Source of the DNA: Bacteroidales bacterium
GTDB taxonomy: Bacteria; Bacteroidota; Bacteroidia; Bacteroidales; B18-G4
Length of the DNA stretch: 64,000 nucleotides
Assembly: GCA_018400295.1 (NCBI GenBank)
Contig: JAGYMZ010000005.1
Coordinates: 25,157-89,156, forward strand
Direction: 5' to 3'
Part shown: positions 36,161 to 43,983 of the stretch, one piece after another
How the letters are laid out: every line of letters starts with the position of its first letter
Position numbering within the stretch: position 1 is the stretch's first letter
Notes under the pieces: generated by a model
The model's database searches: none
What the model was told of the DNA's origin: nothing
What the model saw: the letters and a program-made list of their open reading frames with translations, nothing else
Program-made: the position numbers and the translations under genes

Positions 36161-36264
36161 TATTTAAATTTCGCCTGGACAAAGATATGAAATATGCAGT
36201 TCGTACAAAGGATTCCATTGACCTGCCGGGTGATACCCGTGTCAAGATAAATGGAAAATGCCTC

Positions 36265-36298
36265 TTGTTTTGATAAAAAAAAAGATTACTTTTGCACC
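36265..36298 (+). promoter_or_regulatory. Promoter of the TPR protein gene
   Basis: TTG at 36265-36267, a 19-base spacer, TACTTTTG at 36287-36294, continuing as CACC to 36298. Exact match to the Bacteroidota consensus and to the extended element seen at typA and ispH. The box ends 20 bases before the ATG. Confidence 0.65.
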
Positions 36299-36314
36299 AC
36301 AAAAACAGATACCT

Positions 36315-37007
36315 ATGGCTAAAAAGAAAGATCAGCATGACGACGGCATGGTTGCTGTTGAAGAAGCCTTAAGTAAAACAGAACGGTTTATAGAGAAGCA
36401 TCAGAAGATACTGATCGGTGTGATCTCTGTCATTGTGATCGTTGTTCTTGGTTTCTACGGCTTTAAAAAATTGTATGTAGCTCCGATGGAAAAAGAGGCA
36501 CAGGAACAAATGTTTGTCGCCGAAAAATATTTTGAAGTAGATTCCCTTCAGCGGGCATTATATGGGGATGGTAACAACCTTGGATTTTTAGACATTATTG
36601 ATGAGTATGGTATTACCGTCTCGGGAAATCTGGCCCAATATTATGCAGGTATATGTTTTCTGAAAATGGGTCAGTATGAGGATGCCATTGATTACCTCAG
36701 TGATTTCAAAAAGAAGGATCAGATTGTGGGCCCGATGGCATTTGGTGCTATTGGAGATGCTTATATGGAGCTGGAAGAAAAGAAGGATGCCCTTTATTAT
36801 TATGAAAGGGCCGCGAAATTCAATGTCAATGATTTCACCACTCCGCTATTTCTGTTAAAGGCAGGCTGGACTGCCGAACTGATGGAAGATTACGAAAAAG
36901 CGTATGACCTGTATGAGAAAATTGAGAAAGAATATCCCCGGAGCAACGAAGCCCGGGATATTGAAAAATACCTGGCCAGGATCAAAACGCTGCAAGAATA
37001 TAAATAA
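36315..37007 (+). CDS. Membrane-anchored tetratricopeptide repeat protein
   Basis: 230 residues from the ATG at 36315 (MAKKKDQHDD). A short charged cytoplasmic region is followed by one membrane helix (ILIGVISVIVIVVLGFYGFK) and then TPR-like helical repeats: GNLAQYYAGICFLKMGQYED, GAIGDAYMELEEKKDALYYY and AYDLYEKIEKEYPRSNEA. The topology recalls YfgM-type chaperone adaptors at the Sec translocon, but function is unproven. It is followed 71 bases later by fmt in the same direction. Confidence 0.8.
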   Translation: MAKKKDQHDDGMVAVEEALSKTERFIEKHQKILIGVISVIVIVVLGFYGFKKLYVAPMEKEAQEQMFVAEKYFEVDSLQRALYGDGNNLGFLDIIDEYGITVSGNLAQYYAGICFLKMGQYEDAIDYLSDFKKKDQIVGPMAFGAIGDAYMELEEKKDALYYYERAAKFNVNDFTTPLFLLKAGWTAELMEDYEKAYDLYEKIEKEYPRSNEARDIEKYLARIKTLQEYK

Positions 37008-37078
37008 AGAAAACCCGGGCATATATGCAGAGGCTGTCTCACAATCACGGGGGTCAGCCTTTTTTTTAATCTGTTGGG

Positions 37079-38053
37079 ATGAAAACAAACCTTCGCATCG
37101 TTTTCATGGGAACCCCTGAGTTTGCGGTGGAATCTCTTGATATCCTTATCAGGAACGGATATTCGGTGGCCGGGGTTGTCACTGCCCCGGACAGGCCCTC
37201 GGGGCGTGGAAAAAAGATCCGGTATTCGCCGGTAAAAAACTATGCCCTTGAAAAGGGGATTACGGTATTGCAACCTGAGAAACTCAACGACACTGGTTTT
37301 CTCAGGGCGTTGCGGTCGATGAGCCCCAACCTTCAGGTTGTGGTGGCTTTCCGAATGTTGCCCAAGGCTGTATGGGATATGCCGGAATACGGTACATTTA
37401 ATTTGCATGCATCCCTTCTGCCGGATTACCGGGGTGCGGCTCCGATGAACTGGGTGCTGATAAACGGAGAATCCAAAACCGGTGTAACCACTTTTTTTCT
37501 GAACGGGAACATAGATACAGGGAATATTATTATGTCGAAAGAAGTGTCCCTGGGCTCCGATGAAACCTATGGCGAACTTCATGACCGGCTAATGGTCATT
37601 GGCGCTGAACTTGTCCTGGAAACCGTTAAGGCCCTGGAAAGGGATGAGGTGCAGGTGACCGGCCAGGAAACATTGGCAAGGGGCCGTCAGCTGCATACAG
37701 CACCCAAAATATATAAGGAAGACTGCAGGATTGATTTCTACCGGAATGCAAAGCAGGTACATGATCTGGTCCGTGGATTAAATCCCTTGCCCGGAGCTTT
37801 TTGCGGCCTCCGGTCGCCCTGTGGCGACACCACCCTGTTAAAGATCTTCCGGACATCATATTCCTTACATGACCATATTGCGGAACCTGGCAGCATCCAT
37901 ACCGATAAACATTCCTTTCTGAAGGTATTTGCCCGCTCCGGATATGTATTGGTCAAGGAACTCCAGATAGCCGGAAAGCGGCGAATGAAAACAGCGGATT
38001 TCCTGCGTGGATTCCCACTGGATGATTCCTGGAAAATGACATCAAAAGTCTGA
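37079..38053 (+). CDS. fmt: Methionyl-tRNA formyltransferase
   Basis: 324 residues, normal length. N-terminal GTPEFAVESL and the active-site region FNLHASLLPDYRGAAPMNW, which holds the catalytic His and Asn, identify the family. The C-terminal domain, about 210-320, binds the initiator tRNA. It formylates the methionine on initiator tRNA using 10-formyltetrahydrofolate so translation can start. It follows the TPR gene and ends 181 bases before HU. Confidence 0.95.
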   Translation: MKTNLRIVFMGTPEFAVESLDILIRNGYSVAGVVTAPDRPSGRGKKIRYSPVKNYALEKGITVLQPEKLNDTGFLRALRSMSPNLQVVVAFRMLPKAVWDMPEYGTFNLHASLLPDYRGAAPMNWVLINGESKTGVTTFFLNGNIDTGNIIMSKEVSLGSDETYGELHDRLMVIGAELVLETVKALERDEVQVTGQETLARGRQLHTAPKIYKEDCRIDFYRNAKQVHDLVRGLNPLPGAFCGLRSPCGDTTLLKIFRTSYSLHDHIAEPGSIHTDKHSFLKVFARSGYVLVKELQIAGKRRMKTADFLRGFPLDDSWKMTSKV

Positions 38054-38155
38054 TGAAAACTGCGGAAAGTGTTGTAAAATTAATGGTTTTGGGTTCAAGT
38101 TATTAACAAAAAACCGGTTTTATTAACATTTACAGGGGTTTCATGGCTTTTTCCC

Positions 38156-38191
38156 TTGACTTTTCTGCCAAAACCACTATATTTGTAGTGG
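38156..38191 (+). promoter_or_regulatory. HU gene promoter with overlapping inverted repeat
   Basis: TTGAC at 38156-38160, 19 bases after the TTG, TATATTTG at 38178-38185: a perfect TAnnTTTG -7 element. A perfect 6-bp inverted repeat, CCACTA (38174-38179) and TAGTGG (38186-38191), is centred on the -7 box, which suggests an operator for a repressor. Transcription probably starts near 38191-38195, about 40 bases before the ATG. Confidence 0.6.
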
Positions 38192-38234
38192 TTTACGAAA
38201 TTCATTGATTTATTAACCAAAAATTTAGAGAGCT

Positions 38235-38507
38235 ATGAATAAAGCAGAATTAATTGATGCAATGGCAGCTGACACTGGAATGACCAAAGCCGATGCCAAA
38301 AGGGCCCTTGAATCATTCGTTGATACAACGAGCAAAGCTCTGAAAAAGGGTGACAGGGTTGCGTTGGTAGGATTCGGATCATTCTCAACTGCAACAAGAG
38401 CATCACGTAAGGGACGGAACCCTCAGACGGGTGCAGAAATCAAGATCCCTGCAAAAAAAGTTGTAAAATTCAAACCAGGCAACGAACTCGCAGGCACTGT
38501 AAAATAG
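38235..38507 (+). CDS. HU-family DNA-binding protein
   Basis: 90 residues, the standard HU length. MNKAELIDAMAADTGMTKAD (helical base), then GDRVALVGFGSFSTATRASR and the DNA-binding arm with GRNPQTGAEIKIPAKK; the Pro in the arm tip (RNP) that bends DNA is present. HU is an abundant dimeric nucleoid protein. It has its own strong promoter with an inverted repeat across the -7 box, and a clear terminator right after it, so it is a single-gene unit. Confidence 0.97.
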   Translation: MNKAELIDAMAADTGMTKADAKRALESFVDTTSKALKKGDRVALVGFGSFSTATRASRKGRNPQTGAEIKIPAKKVVKFKPGNELAGTVK

Positions 38508-38520
38508 GGAAAAAAATAAA

Positions 38521-38547
38521 AACCCTCCAATCCGGAGGGTTTTTTTA
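38521..38547 (+). terminator. Rho-independent terminator of HU
   Basis: A GC-rich 7-bp stem (ACCCTCC and GGAGGGT) with a short loop is followed by a run of seven or eight T residues (to 38547), 14 bases after the HU stop. The stem's T-run overlaps the stop of the convergent DNA glycosylase gene at 38545. Confidence 0.85.
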
Positions 38548-39123
38548 TGTCTTTTTTAACAGGAATCGGTATGGCAACCGGGCATCTTCTTCTGCATAGT
38601 CAATGCCTATCCGGGGGCTTATCTGTATCTTATCTTCCCGGACTTTCCTCCCGCCATCTTCCAGCCAGATCGTATCCCCAGAAAGGTCCAGTCCGCTATG
38701 CCTCCAGTGAATTCCCAGTATCCTGCATACTTTCCCCGGACCGTTGGCAAAGGCTTTATCTATCAAGGATTTTCCGGATCGCTTTAACATCAGGTCCTTT
38801 CCGCATGTGGGGTTAATTCCCCGCACCAGGACAGCGTGAGGGATATCTTCTACATTTGTCACAATGTTAAATAAAGAATGGATGCCATAGCACAGGTAAA
38901 CATAGGCCCGCCCTCCCTTTCTGTACATTACTTCGGTACGTGGGGTCCGGCGGTTGCCAAAAGCATGGGACGCTTTGTCTGTAATGCCTGCATAAGCTTC
39001 TGTTTCTGTGATGTATCCTCCGGTGATGCCTCCCGGCAGATCGGTATAAATATATTTACCCAGAAGGTCACGTGCTACGTTCACTACATCCCGGCGCGTA
39101 TAAAAGGATGTGGGTAGTTTCAT
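38545..39123 (-). CDS. 3-methyladenine DNA glycosylase (AAG/MPG family)
   Basis: 192 residues from the ATG at 39123 (MKLPTSFYTRRDV), the right length for the small monomeric type. Motifs are ARDLLGKYI, GYITETEAYAG with the active-site Glu, ASHAFGNRRTPRTEVMY, YVYLCYGIH and NGPGKVCRILGI. It removes alkylated purines such as 3-methyladenine and hypoxanthine by flipping them out of DNA. It begins a few bases after the recQ stop at 39120-39122, so it may be made from the same message. Confidence 0.92.
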   Translation of the reverse strand: MKLPTSFYTRRDVVNVARDLLGKYIYTDLPGGITGGYITETEAYAGITDKASHAFGNRRTPRTEVMYRKGGRAYVYLCYGIHSLFNIVTNVEDIPHAVLVRGINPTCGKDLMLKRSGKSLIDKAFANGPGKVCRILGIHWRHSGLDLSGDTIWLEDGGRKVREDKIQISPRIGIDYAEEDARLPYRFLLKKT

Positions 39124-41048
39124 AAAAATAAACGGAATTGATTGGCTAACATAAATTGCTGTGCATCGTTCCTTTTGATCCTTCCGCTGTCTTCCAGCCA
39201 CCGGATCACCCTGACGACCTTGTCTTCCGTCCATGCATCGGCTTCAAACGTGATCTCCTGGATGGTCAGGGGATTGGCACTGATAAGGGTCAGGACCTGC
39301 CGGCGTATTTCATCAAATTCTATCCCGTTGATGTTTAGTTTGTTTATTGTCCGGCAAACATCGCACTGGCCGCAGCGGGGCGGGTCCTTTTCCCCGAAAT
39401 ATTCCAACAGGATTTGGCTTCTGCATTTTCCGGGAGTGGTCACGTAACCGATGACCGAGTCCAGCCTGATTAGTGCGGATTTTTTTCTCGCTTCGTAATG
39501 TTCCTGTGAGATGTGAAGGTGTTTCAGGTCCAGCCGCTCTTTCAGGAATGTGAGCTGAGGACCCGTTTTTGCCGGTAAATAACTCAATACGCCCATTTTA
39601 TTGAGGGTTTCTAAAACCCGGACGATCGTTTCTTTTGTTGTGTTGCCACGGTTGGCAATTTCCTGTTCACTGATCCGGACAAAATCGGTAAATAATCCGG
39701 GATACAGCCGTAATAAGAGTTTGATAAAGCCATCGTAGCGGGGGTTTTCAACCTGAAAGCGGTAAAGGTCGTTATGTTCCAGAAGAAAATGCAAGCGGGA
39801 AGGAGCATTGAATGTTTCATTCAATAAAAGGTACCCTTCTTTTTCCAGGAATTTCATGGCATTAAAAACAATGATGGGAGAGAAACGGTATGTCCCGGCA
39901 AATTCGGTTATGTCAAAATCAAAACTCAGGTCCTTGCCGCTGCCAGCCGCCAGCTGAAAGTAATTGCCAAGTGAATTGTAAATGGACCGGATGGTTTTGG
40001 GATCAGGGAAACTGTTCTGGTAGTTTTTCCTGGCTCTGACAATATCGGATTGATCATAGATAAGGGTTGCCCAGGCAGGTTTTTCATCTCTTCCTGCCCT
40101 GCCGGCTTCCTGGAAATATGCTTCCAGACTGTCGGGAAGGTCAATGTGCAGGACGAAACGTACATCGGGTTTGTCAATGCCCATTCCAAAAGCATTGGTG
40201 GAGACCATGACCCGGGTTTTACCGTCAATCCATTCTTCCTGCTTTTTTTCCCGCAACCCCGCACTCAGTCCGGCATGGTAAAAATCCGCCGATATATTAT
40301 TGTTTCTGAGATATTCTGCTACTTCCCGCGTCTTTTTTCGATTCCTGACATAAATGATCCCGGTTCCCTTAATTTTTTCCGCAATCTTCAGGATGCGTCC
40401 ATATTTATCTTCATCCCGGATCACTATGTAGGCAAGGTTTTTTCGCTCGAAACTCTTTTGAAATGCATTTTCTTCGCGGAATTCGAGTTTGGCCTGAATG
40501 TCCTCCACAACTTCAGGAGTGGCTGTGGCTGTGAGTGCGAGTATCGGGACCGAAGGGAAAAAATCCCTCGCCCGAGCAATGTTCAGGTAAGGAGGCCTGA
40601 AATCATAACCCCATTGTGAAATGCAATGGGCTTCATCTACTGCGAGAAGACTGACATTCAGTATTTTTAGTCTTTCCCGGAACGTGTCTGTTTCCAGCCG
40701 TTCCGGAGAAATGTAAAGGAATTTAAGGTCTCCGTATGTGGCATTGTCCAGTGTGGTTTCAATCTCACTGGGATGCATTCCGGAGTAGATCGCTGCCGCC
40801 TTGATCTCCTTTTTTTTGAGATTTTCCACCTGGTCTTTCATCAGCGCGATCAAAGGCGTGATCACCAGGCACAAACCTTCTTTGGCAAGGGCCGGGACCT
40901 GGAAGCATATGGACTTCCCCCCGCCGGTTGGAAGTAATGCCAGTGTATCCCTGCCTTCCAGAACGGAAAGGATAATGTCTTCCTGCAACGGACGAAAGGT
41001 ATGATACCCCCAGTTACGCAATAGTATTTTACGAATGGCTTGTTCCAT
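39120..41048 (-). CDS. recQ: ATP-dependent DNA helicase RecQ
   Basis: 642 residues. Walker A TGGGKS (41-46) in LLPTGGGKSICFQV, the DEAH box (138-141) in LAVDEAHCISQWGYDFRP, the domain 2 motif VRFVLHIDLPDSLEAYFQE, and the RQC zinc cysteines CRSQILLEYF, then CGQCDVC. After the zinc module a winged-helix-like segment closes the protein; I see no clear HRDC domain, so it is one of the shorter RecQ forms. It unwinds recombination and repair intermediates in the 3'-5' direction. The glycosylase downstream may be co-transcribed. Confidence 0.94.
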   Translation of the reverse strand: MEQAIRKILLRNWGYHTFRPLQEDIILSVLEGRDTLALLPTGGGKSICFQVPALAKEGLCLVITPLIALMKDQVENLKKKEIKAAAIYSGMHPSEIETTLDNATYGDLKFLYISPERLETDTFRERLKILNVSLLAVDEAHCISQWGYDFRPPYLNIARARDFFPSVPILALTATATPEVVEDIQAKLEFREENAFQKSFERKNLAYIVIRDEDKYGRILKIAEKIKGTGIIYVRNRKKTREVAEYLRNNNISADFYHAGLSAGLREKKQEEWIDGKTRVMVSTNAFGMGIDKPDVRFVLHIDLPDSLEAYFQEAGRAGRDEKPAWATLIYDQSDIVRARKNYQNSFPDPKTIRSIYNSLGNYFQLAAGSGKDLSFDFDITEFAGTYRFSPIIVFNAMKFLEKEGYLLLNETFNAPSRLHFLLEHNDLYRFQVENPRYDGFIKLLLRLYPGLFTDFVRISEQEIANRGNTTKETIVRVLETLNKMGVLSYLPAKTGPQLTFLKERLDLKHLHISQEHYEARKKSALIRLDSVIGYVTTPGKCRSQILLEYFGEKDPPRCGQCDVCRTINKLNINGIEFDEIRRQVLTLISANPLTIQEITFEADAWTEDKVVRVIRWLEDSGRIKRNDAQQFMLANQFRLFL

Positions 41049-41188
41049 GTTCCTAACGAAGTTACGAAATTATTTAAAAATATTCTGACAGGCTTGGGCC
41101 GGGTACAAGTATGGAGGGATGTGCATGATGTAAATATTGCGGGCATGCAGCCTGGGGCGCGTATTAACAAAAAAATAACGTATATATG

Positions 41189-41219
41189 TTCCCGGCGAGT
41201 TCATTTTTCTTTACATTTG
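41189..41219 (+). promoter_or_regulatory. Probable promoter of nusB
   Basis: TACATTTG (41212-41219) fits TAnnTTTG; TTC at 41189-41191 with a 20-base spacer is one mismatch from the TTG core. The box ends 38 bases before the ATG at 41258. Confidence 0.45.
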
Positions 41220-41257
41220 CTTTGATTAACCAGGAATTAACTATATGGTTCATTTTC

Positions 41258-42223
41258 ATGTTAAGTAGAAGGCACCTCAGAACAAAAGTCCTGCAATCGC
41301 TCTATGCTTTTGTTCAATCCGGTAATCAGGACATTACAGCCGGAGAAAAGCATCTCCTGAAGAGCATAGAAAAATTGCACGAGTTATATATTCTTCAATT
41401 GTCCTTATTGGTTGAAATCGTTGATTATAGCCGAAACAGGATGGAAGAGAGCAAAAAGAAATATTTCCCGACACAGGAAGATTTGAATCCCAACAACCGT
41501 TTTGTTAACAATGAATTTATTGGTCAAATTGAACAAAACCACGATTATGTAAAATTCCGGCAGAAGTATAAGATCAACTGGTCGGATGAGCGCAGTATGA
41601 TCCGGAGGCTTTTTAATGAACTGAAAGCTGCCAGCTTCTTCCAAAGTTATATGAACAGTAAGGATAATTCTTATGAAGAAGATAAGAATATCCTTATCCG
41701 GATCATAAAAAATATCGTTTCTCCCCACGAATTTCTGGAGCAATATTATGAAGATAAATCAGTGTTTTGGTCTTTTGAGGACTATAACACGGCAAACATG
41801 ATGGTGATCAAAACGATCAAACACTTCAAAAAAACGTATACCGCCCATCATATCCTTCCGCCGGTATATAAGGAAACCCCTACCGGCGATATGGAAGACC
41901 GCGAATTCATGCTGGTGCTTTTCCGCAAGAGTGTACTCCAATATGCGAACAACCGGGACATTATTGCCCAAAAAGCAAGGAATTGGGAACTTGACCGCAT
42001 CGCCATCATGGATATCCTGCTCATCAATATGGCCCTTGTTGAACTTACGGAATTTCCCTCCATCCCGGTAAAAGTCAGCATGAATGAATATATTGAAATA
42101 TCTAAATATTTCAGTTCGGCGAAAAGCAAAGTATTTATCAACGGAATTCTTGATAAACTGGTTGCCGAGTTCAAAGCGGAAAAAAAGATCCACAAAATGG
42201 GCCGTGGCTTGTTGGATAATTAA
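41258..42223 (+). CDS. nusB: Transcription antitermination factor NusB (long form)
   Basis: 321 residues from the ATG at 41258 (MLSRRHLRTKVLQ). The NusB core is split: the N-terminal helix RRHLRTKVLQSLYAFVQSG and, at about 265-320, the C-terminal signature WELDRIAIMDILLINMALVE, then VKVSMNEYIEISKYFSS. Between them lie about 150-200 extra, mostly helical residues with many charged and aromatic side chains, which makes the protein more than twice the E. coli length (139). Bacteroidota NusB is generally long. With NusE it supports antitermination on rRNA operons. Confidence 0.9.
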   Translation: MLSRRHLRTKVLQSLYAFVQSGNQDITAGEKHLLKSIEKLHELYILQLSLLVEIVDYSRNRMEESKKKYFPTQEDLNPNNRFVNNEFIGQIEQNHDYVKFRQKYKINWSDERSMIRRLFNELKAASFFQSYMNSKDNSYEEDKNILIRIIKNIVSPHEFLEQYYEDKSVFWSFEDYNTANMMVIKTIKHFKKTYTAHHILPPVYKETPTGDMEDREFMLVLFRKSVLQYANNRDIIAQKARNWELDRIAIMDILLINMALVELTEFPSIPVKVSMNEYIEISKYFSSAKSKVFINGILDKLVAEFKAEKKIHKMGRGLLDN

Positions 42224-42241
42224 CCCACAACATACATACTT

Positions 42242-43885
42242 ATGAAAAAATCGCGCAATGTCTTTTTCGTCAGCATCGTGTTCATGCTGATCCTTGGTTA
42301 TGCACCCAAATTGTTCGCTTATCCCGGTGAAATTGTTTCCAAATATGCAATTCCGGGTATGTTCCCCACCGGTCTGGCCTTTGATGGCAAGCATATCTGG
42401 ATGGCAGACCGGAAAGATAATATGCTTTATTGCCTCGACCCCGCCAACGGTGAGGTCGTCCGGAGCATCCCATCTCCTGCTTACTGGCCAACCGGCCTGG
42501 CATGGGATGGAAAATACCTTTGGGCTGCAGATGTTAAGGGGGGATTGCCCCTCTCGGAAAATTATGATGGTAAGATCTATAAAGTGGATCCTGAAAACGG
42601 GAATATACTCCGGACCATCCCGGCCCCCTCAAAGACTCCAAGGGGGCTTGCCTGGGACGGGGAATACCTGTGGTGTTCCGATAACAGCTCGGATGAGATC
42701 ATACAGTTCAGTCCGCATGACGGCACAACCATACGTTCATTCATTTCTCCTTCCGGAGACCCCCGCGGACTTGCCTTTGATGGTACATTCCTTTGGGTGT
42801 CGGACCGGATAAAGGATGAGATATATATGGTCGATACCGATGCCGGAATGGTACATGTCATTACGGATGCCCCCGGGCATTTTACCATGGGCCTGGCCTT
42901 TGACGGTGAATACATCTGGGCCGTAGATACGGAATCCGATACGTTATTCAAGCTGGTAAGAAATGATGAACAATTGTTCCGGAGATCAAAAGAGCGTAAA
43001 GCGGAAGTTACCTACACCCATCAGATCACCAATTTCGGCCCGGGTGATGTTTTAACTGCGGACATTTATCTGTCCGTCCCCAGGGATCGTGATAATCAGG
43101 AAATTGTGAAGATAGATTATCCCCGGAAGTTCCGTGATGTGGTTACGGATGCCTCGGGACAGGCGTATGCGCATTATTCTTTCGAAAACCTTCCTCCGGG
43201 TAATAACCGGGAAGCGACCATGATAACCACTGCCCGGATCTATGACACAAGATATTTCATATTCCCTGATCAGGTTGGTACCCTGGAGGAGATCCCACAG
43301 GATATCCGGAACCGGTACCTGGGCGACAACGAAAAATACCAGCTGGACCACAAGGCAATACGGTCGGCACTTAAAAAGTCCATCGGAGATGAAAAGAACC
43401 CTTACCGGATCGCCCGTAAAATTTTCAATTATCTGATTGATAATATGTACTATGAGATGGTGGGTGGCTGGAATACGGCCCCTACCGTCCTGGAACGGGG
43501 AAACGGATCATGTTCTGAATACACGTTTGTGTACATTTCCATGTGCCGTGCAGCCGGATTGCCTGCCCGCTACGTTGGCTCTGTTGTTGTCAGGGGTGAT
43601 GATGCCAGTATGGATGATGTTTTTCACCGCTGGGCGGAAGTATACCTTCCGAATTTTGGATGGATCCCGGTAGATCCCAGTGGTGGGGATAATCGATGGC
43701 CCAGGGACCAGGCCGAATATTTCGGGCACTTGTCCAACCGATTTCTCATAACCACAGAGAATTCGGGTGGGTCAGATTATATGGGATGGACCTATAATTC
43801 AAATGCGTTTTATACTTCAGAGCCCAAAACTTTTGTAGTTTCCGACCACTATGGGGACTGGAGGCCGCTCAAGGGGTCAAAATAG
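42242..43885 (+). CDS. Exported beta-propeller plus transglutaminase-like protein
   Basis: 547 residues with a signal peptide (cleavage after LFA, about 26). About 40-240 is a row of five similar strands-and-turn units of 45-50 residues (GLAFDGKHIWMADR, GLAWDGKYLWAAD, GLAWDGEYLWCSD, GLAFDGTFLWVSD, GLAFDGEYIWAVD), so a propeller-like fold. About 385-500 is a transglutaminase-like domain with the triad C424 (NGSCSEYTF), H462 (DDVFHRWAEVYLP) and D478 (WIPVDPSGGD). The order propeller then cysteine enzyme suggests substrate recognition by the propeller. Substrate unknown; it follows nusB by 18 bases and may share its message. Confidence 0.82.
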   Translation: MKKSRNVFFVSIVFMLILGYAPKLFAYPGEIVSKYAIPGMFPTGLAFDGKHIWMADRKDNMLYCLDPANGEVVRSIPSPAYWPTGLAWDGKYLWAADVKGGLPLSENYDGKIYKVDPENGNILRTIPAPSKTPRGLAWDGEYLWCSDNSSDEIIQFSPHDGTTIRSFISPSGDPRGLAFDGTFLWVSDRIKDEIYMVDTDAGMVHVITDAPGHFTMGLAFDGEYIWAVDTESDTLFKLVRNDEQLFRRSKERKAEVTYTHQITNFGPGDVLTADIYLSVPRDRDNQEIVKIDYPRKFRDVVTDASGQAYAHYSFENLPPGNNREATMITTARIYDTRYFIFPDQVGTLEEIPQDIRNRYLGDNEKYQLDHKAIRSALKKSIGDEKNPYRIARKIFNYLIDNMYYEMVGGWNTAPTVLERGNGSCSEYTFVYISMCRAAGLPARYVGSVVVRGDDASMDDVFHRWAEVYLPNFGWIPVDPSGGDNRWPRDQAEYFGHLSNRFLITTENSGGSDYMGWTYNSNAFYTSEPKTFVVSDHYGDWRPLKGSK

Positions 43886-43983
43886 GCTGCTGTTAAACAA
43901 AACCTTTGTTTTGATTGTATCTATCTGTAAATAATAAATGCTCAGATGGATCTGACACGGTGTTCATGCATAAATAATAAACC

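Noticed and set aside
36890..37582. 230-codon minus-strand frame
   Set aside because: Shadow of fmt and of the end of the TPR gene.
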